A program made the position numbers and the translations under genes. A stretch of DNA of 64,000 nucleotides, taken from NCBI RefSeq assembly GCF_016887565.1, contig NZ_CP069396.1, positions 13,064,001 through 13,128,000 on the forward strand, read 5' to 3'. This document shows positions 60,205 through 64,000 of the stretch, piece by piece (position 1 is the first letter of the stretch; each line of letters starts with the position of its first letter). Source of the stretch: Archangium violaceum. GTDB taxonomy: Bacteria > Myxococcota > Myxococcia > Myxococcales > Myxococcaceae. The notes beneath the pieces were generated by a model. The model saw only the letters and a list, made by a program, of their open reading frames with translations. It was not told the origin of the DNA and searched no databases.

Positions 60205-61803
60205 ATGCGCGCCCTCATGCGCTCCCGCTCCCTTCTGCTCTCCGTGCTCGCGCTCTCCGCCCTCGGCGGTTGCGCGACCGCTCGCGGTCCCTCCGTGGCC
60301 GAGTCCGAGTCCGCTTCCCGCTCCCAGCCCACCGATTCGGGTTCCGCGAGCAGTGCCGCTCCCGCTCCCGAGGCGCCTGCTGCTCCCGCGGCCCCGGCTG
60401 CTCCCGCGGCTCCTGCTGCTTCGGCCGCTCCCGAGGCACCCGCCGCTCCCGCCGCTCAGGCCCAAGACCCTCACCCCAACCCTCTCCCAGGGGGAGAGGG
60501 AGCTGACGCGCTCTACGCCCGGGGCGTCGAGGCCCTCAAGGTCAAGGACGCCAACGCCGCCATCGACTCCTTCTCCGCCTGCACCCGCGCCGCTCCCTCC
60601 CGCATCGACTGCCATTGGGAGCTCGGCTGGGCCTACTCGCTCGTCAACCGCTGGTCCGACGCCCTCTCCGAGTGGACCCAGGTGCAGAAGCTCGACCCCA
60701 ACCATCCCGACCTCGAGGACGCCCTCACCCAGGCCCGCGGTCAGTCCTCCCTCCAGCAGAAGCTCGCCTCCGTCGACTCGGGCAAGCCCGCTCCCCGCCC
60801 CGCTCCTCCCAAGAACGCCCGCCTGCGCATCCGCGCCGTCGGCGACGTGATGCTCGGCTCCTCCTTCCCCGAGGGGCTCCTTCCCCCAGACGATGGTGTC
60901 GCCAGCCTCGCCACCGTCGCCCCCCTCCTGCGCGACGCGGACCTCACCTTCATCAACCTCGAGGGCCCCCTCTGCGACAACGGCGAGACCAAGAAGTGCC
61001 GCAAGGGCGGCAACTGCTACGCCTTCCGCTCCCCTACCCGCTACGGCAAGTACCTCCAGGACGCCGGTGTCGACCTGGCCTCCACCGCCAACAACCACTC
61101 CGGTGACTTCGGCGAGCTGTGCCGCCGCGAGACCGAGGCCACCCTCGATGCCCTCGGCATCCGCTGGAGCGGCCCCGCCGGCACCGTCGCCACCGTCGAG
61201 CGCAATGGTCTGCGCATCGGCATGATTGCCTTCCACACCTCCGCCAACTGCAACTACGTCAACGACACCCCCAGCGCCGCCGCCCTCGTGCGCTCGGTGA
61301 AGCAGAACCACGACCTCGTTCTCGTCTCCTTCCACGGCGGCGCCGAGGGCTCCAAGGCCCTCAACATCCCCCGTGGCCCCGAGATGTTCTTTGGCGAGAA
61401 CCGCGGCAACCTGCGCGTCTTCACCCACGCCGTCATCGACGCTGGCGCCGACCTGGTGCTCGGCCACGGGCCCCACGTCGTGCGCGCCATGGAGTTCTAC
61501 AAGGACAGGCTCATCGTCTACTCCATGGGCAACTTCGCCACCTACGGCACCTTCAACCTCAAGGGTCCCCAGGGACTCGGCATGGTCGTGGACGTGGAGC
61601 TCGACTCCCAGGGCCGCTTCCGCTCCGGCCGCATCCTCCCCACCCGCCAGGAGGGCCGCGGCATCCCCCAGCCTGATCCCTCCGGCGAGGTCATCCCCCT
61701 CGTGCGCCGCCTCACCTCCGAGGATTTTCCCGACACCGGCGCCATCGTGGGCACGGACGGCGTCATCACTCCTCGCAAGGCGATCGCCACCGGCGCGGAG
61801 TAG
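60205..61803 (+). CDS. CapA-family (PGA_cap) lipoprotein with TPR region
   Basis: 532 residues from ATG 60205. Signal LSVLALSALGGC (lipobox LGGC). A long Ala/Pro/Ser linker follows, including the REP-derived segment PHPNPLPGGEG. Residues about 105-180 form a TPR-like pair (LYARGVEALKVKDANAAIDSF). The C-terminal ~330 residues are CapA/PGA_cap metallophosphatase-like: RAVGDVMLGSSF, FINLEGPLC, 'LASTANNHSGDFG', IGMIAFHTS, LVLVSFHGGAEG, 'LVLGHGPHVVRAMEFYKDRLIVYSMGNFA'. CapA proteins act in poly-gamma-glutamate or exopolysaccharide handling. Confidence 0.85.
   Translation: MRALMRSRSLLLSVLALSALGGCATARGPSVAESESASRSQPTDSGSASSAAPAPEAPAAPAAPAAPAAPAASAAPEAPAAPAAQAQDPHPNPLPGGEGADALYARGVEALKVKDANAAIDSFSACTRAAPSRIDCHWELGWAYSLVNRWSDALSEWTQVQKLDPNHPDLEDALTQARGQSSLQQKLASVDSGKPAPRPAPPKNARLRIRAVGDVMLGSSFPEGLLPPDDGVASLATVAPLLRDADLTFINLEGPLCDNGETKKCRKGGNCYAFRSPTRYGKYLQDAGVDLASTANNHSGDFGELCRRETEATLDALGIRWSGPAGTVATVERNGLRIGMIAFHTSANCNYVNDTPSAAALVRSVKQNHDLVLVSFHGGAEGSKALNIPRGPEMFFGENRGNLRVFTHAVIDAGADLVLGHGPHVVRAMEFYKDRLIVYSMGNFATYGTFNLKGPQGLGMVVDVELDSQGRFRSGRILPTRQEGRGIPQPDPSGEVIPLVRRLTSEDFPDTGAIVGTDGVITPRKAIATGAE
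60467..60500. repeat. REP-like hairpin element, copy 2 (inside a gene)
   Basis: ACCCTCACCCCAA then CCTCTCCC-agg-GGGAGAGG. It lies in frame in the CapA-like gene, where it encodes PHPNPLPGGEG in the low-complexity linker. Confidence 0.8.
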
Positions 61804-61841
61804 CCCTCTTCGCTTCACGGGGAAAGGGCACGGGGACGGAT

Positions 61842-61875
61842 ACCCTCACCCCGGCCCTCTCCCGGTGGGAGAGGG
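61842..61875. repeat. REP-like hairpin element, copy 3
   Basis: ACCCTCACCCCGG then CCTCTCCC-ggt-GGGAGAGG, 39 bp past the CapA-like stop; a likely terminator. The same GGGGAxxGGATACCCTCACCCC lead-in is shared with copy 1. The remaining bases to 62066 contain nothing recognisable. Confidence 0.8.
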
Positions 61876-62066
61876 AGTGCTTTTCCGACGTCCAGACGTT
61901 GCTCGCTCTATTTCCCTGGCTCTGTGAAGAACCACCAGGCCTGGGTGCTCGGCTGGGGCAGGCTCAGTGGCGCTCCCCTCCCTGCGGCAGTTGTCGCGAC
62001 GTAGTGTGCCGGTGGGCACGTAGCAGCCGTGGCGACCTTGTCCAACTGTGCTTCCCGACATGCCGG

Positions 62067-63323
62067 CTACACGGCTGCTCGCCTGTTGGCGCGCGATACG
62101 TGCTCCTCCCCGCTTTCCGCGAAGCGCCGTGCGAGCTCGGCCGCGCCCTCCGCGCCACGCATCAACACGTACTCCAGTTCCGCGGGCAGCAGGGCCTTGA
62201 CGGTGACGAGCCGCACGTCACCGAACGGCGTTGGAAAGTGCCTCGGCAGTGTGCGCGACTCCAAGCCGAGCAGCACGCCCACGCGACCCTCAGTGGTGAC
62301 AAGGGACGCGGGCATGCCCATCACCCCCACCTCCAGCGCGAGAAGGCCCGTTTGGGCCCCCTCCCGCACGTGCTCGTGGGCCACCACCTCCTTGGAGACT
62401 CGCTCCAATAGGTTGTAGGGCCAGCTCCCCTCAATGGCATCGAGAGGAAGCTCCGTCCCCTCAGTCTCCAGGGCGAGCTCCAGACCAAAGCCGACCGAGG
62501 GCTCCAGCTTGGTGATGAACGGGTCCGAGAGGCCTTCGGAGACGAGGAGAATACGCCCTGCCTCCCGATGGATGATGGCCCAATCCTGGCGGTGTCCCGG
62601 CCATTCATAGCAGATGGCCCTGGGAGCAACGGCCAGTTCGTCCAGCACGCCGAGCGACTTCCACGCTGCCCGTCTGGCGGCCGGTGGGGGCTCCAGAAGC
62701 TCACGGCACCGCTGCTTGTAGGCGCGCTCCTCGTCGCTGATTGGGCTGGGTCCGGTGACTTCCGTGAACTTCAGTCCCGTGGCGCCGGTGCGCTCAAGGG
62801 CGTCCTTCACATCCTCGGCAACGAGAAGGGCGGCTGGATAGCCCCAGGGCCGGAAGATCCTGGCATCACCCACTTTGGACGGGTCGATCCGCATGCCGTA
62901 AACGGACAGATAATATCCAATCTTGTCGGGCAAGTTGTCTTCCGGTTCCCCGTAGCGCACCTCCTCCGAGGCTGCCTCATCAATGCACCTCACCATCCGC
63001 GCGACATTGACGAGGAAGTAGGGCTCGGGCCGCGAGTCCACCTCGGCGGGGTAGAGTTGCACGTCGCCAGGAGCCAGTTCGGCGAGGGTGCTGGCGACCC
63101 TTTCGGTGACAACGGGGAAATCCCCGGCGTCCGCCAAGGAAAAATCCAGCGGGCTGCCGGGATGGAGGATGGGAACCCGGAGGCGACCATCGAAACGAGT
63201 GGGCGCCTCATTCAGGTACAGCCGCGCTCCCACCTTCTTTCCCTGGGCGTCCAGGGTGTCGTGTAGCACCCAACGCTCCGGGCTGCTCATGTCCTCGTTC
63301 AGCCTGAAGTACCTCTTCGACAT
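62067..63323 (-). CDS. Fused Imm11-like / SUFU-like immunity protein
   Basis: 418 residues. N-terminal ~215 residues match the Imm11 (DUF1629, MXAN_0049) immunity domain: 'RYFRLNEDMSSPERWVLHD', 'PILHPGSPLDFSLADAGDFPVVTERVA', 'YFLVNVARMVRCIDEA', ATGLKFTEVTG. Residues about 230-400 match a suppressor-of-fused (SUFU)-like domain: 'ICYEWPGHRQDWAIIHREAGRILLVSEGLSDPF', VGFGLELALET. Both are common immunity modules; here they are joined in one polypeptide. It follows the truncated AHH toxin gene by 15 bp and presumably protects against its family. Confidence 0.75.
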   Translation of the reverse strand: MSKRYFRLNEDMSSPERWVLHDTLDAQGKKVGARLYLNEAPTRFDGRLRVPILHPGSPLDFSLADAGDFPVVTERVASTLAELAPGDVQLYPAEVDSRPEPYFLVNVARMVRCIDEAASEEVRYGEPEDNLPDKIGYYLSVYGMRIDPSKVGDARIFRPWGYPAALLVAEDVKDALERTGATGLKFTEVTGPSPISDEERAYKQRCRELLEPPPAARRAAWKSLGVLDELAVAPRAICYEWPGHRQDWAIIHREAGRILLVSEGLSDPFITKLEPSVGFGLELALETEGTELPLDAIEGSWPYNLLERVSKEVVAHEHVREGAQTGLLALEVGVMGMPASLVTTEGRVGVLLGLESRTLPRHFPTPFGDVRLVTVKALLPAELEYVLMRGAEGAAELARRFAESGEEHVSRANRRAAV

Positions 63324-63338
63324 GTCGCTCTCCTAGCC

Positions 63339-63750
63339 TCACTCGGTCCGGGTAACGAGCTTGTTGAGCCTGGAACCCGCCTCCTGAAGTTCCGTGGCCA
63401 GCCGCTTCAATGCCCGGGTGAGGGCCACCCGACACTGCTCCGTGGTCTCGCAGTGCTTGACTGCCTTCCCAAGCCGTTGAAAGACCTCCTGATGGTACTC
63501 CTCGGGGTGAGGACCCTTGTGCCCCGGGACTCGGACCTTGTTGGCCAGGTCCTCCATGGACATACCGGCCTTGTCGAAGAACTCCTTGAGTCTTGGAGTC
63601 CACGGCCCGCCACGCGCGGAGGACTCGTTGTTCCTCACGGTGCCGATGTGGTGGATGTGGCCCTCGTCGCCCTCCCCCTGATTCTGCATGGCGAGGATGG
63701 CACCTGAGCCCGCTGGAAGCGTGAGCGCGAGCCTGCCCTCCACCACCGAC
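63339..63750 (-). pseudogene. 5'-truncated toxin with AHH nuclease domain
   Basis: The minus-strand frame has the AHH (HNH-like) toxin end: GEGDEGHIHHIGTVRNNES (AHH/HxH motif), 'GGPWTPRLKEFFDKAGMS', 'VRVPGHKGPHPEEYHQEVFQRLGKA' (GHKGPHPxxYH). Upstream of about 63750 it stops matching such toxins (its start region is Arg/Pro-rich nonsense from the adjoining insertion), so the delivery domain and signal are missing. It lies 15 bp before the Imm11/SUFU gene. Whether it can be translated is unknown; most likely an orphan C-terminal toxin fragment. Confidence 0.75.
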
Positions 63751-63751
63751 A

Positions 63752-63877
63752 CCGAGGTTGCTGCGCACCCTGGAGGCGGACGGACGGCTGGAGGCGGGCG
63801 CGGTGTCGGCGGCCACCGTGCGCCGGCTGCTGCGCGAGGCGGGGCATACGCGCCAGGTTCTGCGCGACTCCTCCTAG
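63752..63877 (+). pseudogene. Fragment of a transposase/integrase
   Basis: Plus-strand frame reading LLRTLEADGRLEAGAVSAAT then VRRLLREAGHTRQVLRD and a stop; this is the HTH region of DDE integrases/transposases. It adjoins the broken toxin. The final 123 bp (63878-64000) has an open frame AGHLAGRVVTLCRCLVDAQV running off the window; it is not recognised. Confidence 0.45.
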
Positions 63878-64000
63878 CCTCGGGGGCGAGGATTATGAAA
63901 TGGACGCCGGCCACCTGGCCGGCCGCGTGGTGACGCTCTGCCGCTGCCTGGTGGACGCGCAGGTGCCCTCCTCCAAGAGCGCGCTGGTGGGGGAGCCCTG

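Overview
The window is high-G+C DNA with the stamp of a myxobacterium of the Cystobacterineae type (Archangium, Cystobacter, Melittangium or a relative; inferred from gene families only). The reasons are three eukaryote-like Ser/Thr kinases (one paired with a DUF2381 protein, one with a PEGA tail, one with a polytopic membrane N-terminus), a DUSAM-domain protein, many small lipoproteins and Cys-rich secreted proteins, a SitA-like lipoprotein toxin cassette, an AHH-type toxin beside an Imm11-like immunity protein, and many IS remnants. No rRNA, tRNA or CRISPR array was seen.

Layout. 0-8 kb: squalene/phytoene synthase, exported proteins, IS debris, then the DUF2381-kinase pair. 8.2-10.8 kb: an XRE regulator and a lower-G+C two-gene operon, a protein ending in four copies of a 19-residue repeat translationally coupled to an XRE-ImmA/IrrE metallopeptidase. 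10.8-13 kb: IS4-family transposase and about 1 kb of non-coding DNA. 13-18.4 kb: lipoproteins and a PEGA kinase whose upstream region carries DnaA-box-like repeats. 18.3-21.1 kb: an IS1031-like IS5-family element inserted in a lipoprotein gene (the interruption can be reversed exactly on paper), a DUSAM protein, a J-domain scrap and a DUF2019 protein.

21.2-31.5 kb looks like a defence island. On the minus strand lies a three-gene operon of a DUF559-like nuclease, a double winged-helix-like protein and a 1066-residue protein with an AAA and a HerA-like ATPase domain. After two Cys-rich secreted proteins and gshB comes an ATPase-HNH pair of the Septu (PtuA/PtuB) kind.

31.6-50.7 kb is mostly chromosomal: a lipoprotein of VWG/DVWAVG repeats, a 1340-residue Ig-repeat HExxH protein with a partner gene, TrmN6-like methyltransferase, an esterase, a zinc-ribbon/GNAT pair, a YcaQ-type glycosylase, a membrane kinase, and a divergent LysR/MFS pair. 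50.7-53.3 kb is a toxin-immunity cassette bracketed by 48-bp perfect direct repeats. 53.3-62 kb holds lipoproteins, phosphoesterases, a CapA-like protein and a decayed DUF4365 gene. The last 2 kb has a fused Imm11/SUFU-like immunity protein and an AHH toxin whose 5' part is replaced by a transposase scrap.

The strongest candidates for something undescribed are the HerA/winged-helix/nuclease operon (21.5-27.1 kb), the repeat-tail/ImmA-IrrE operon (8.7-10.75 kb), and the direct-repeat-bounded toxin cassette (50.7-53.3 kb). All functional statements are inferences from sequence motifs read by eye; no database search was possible.
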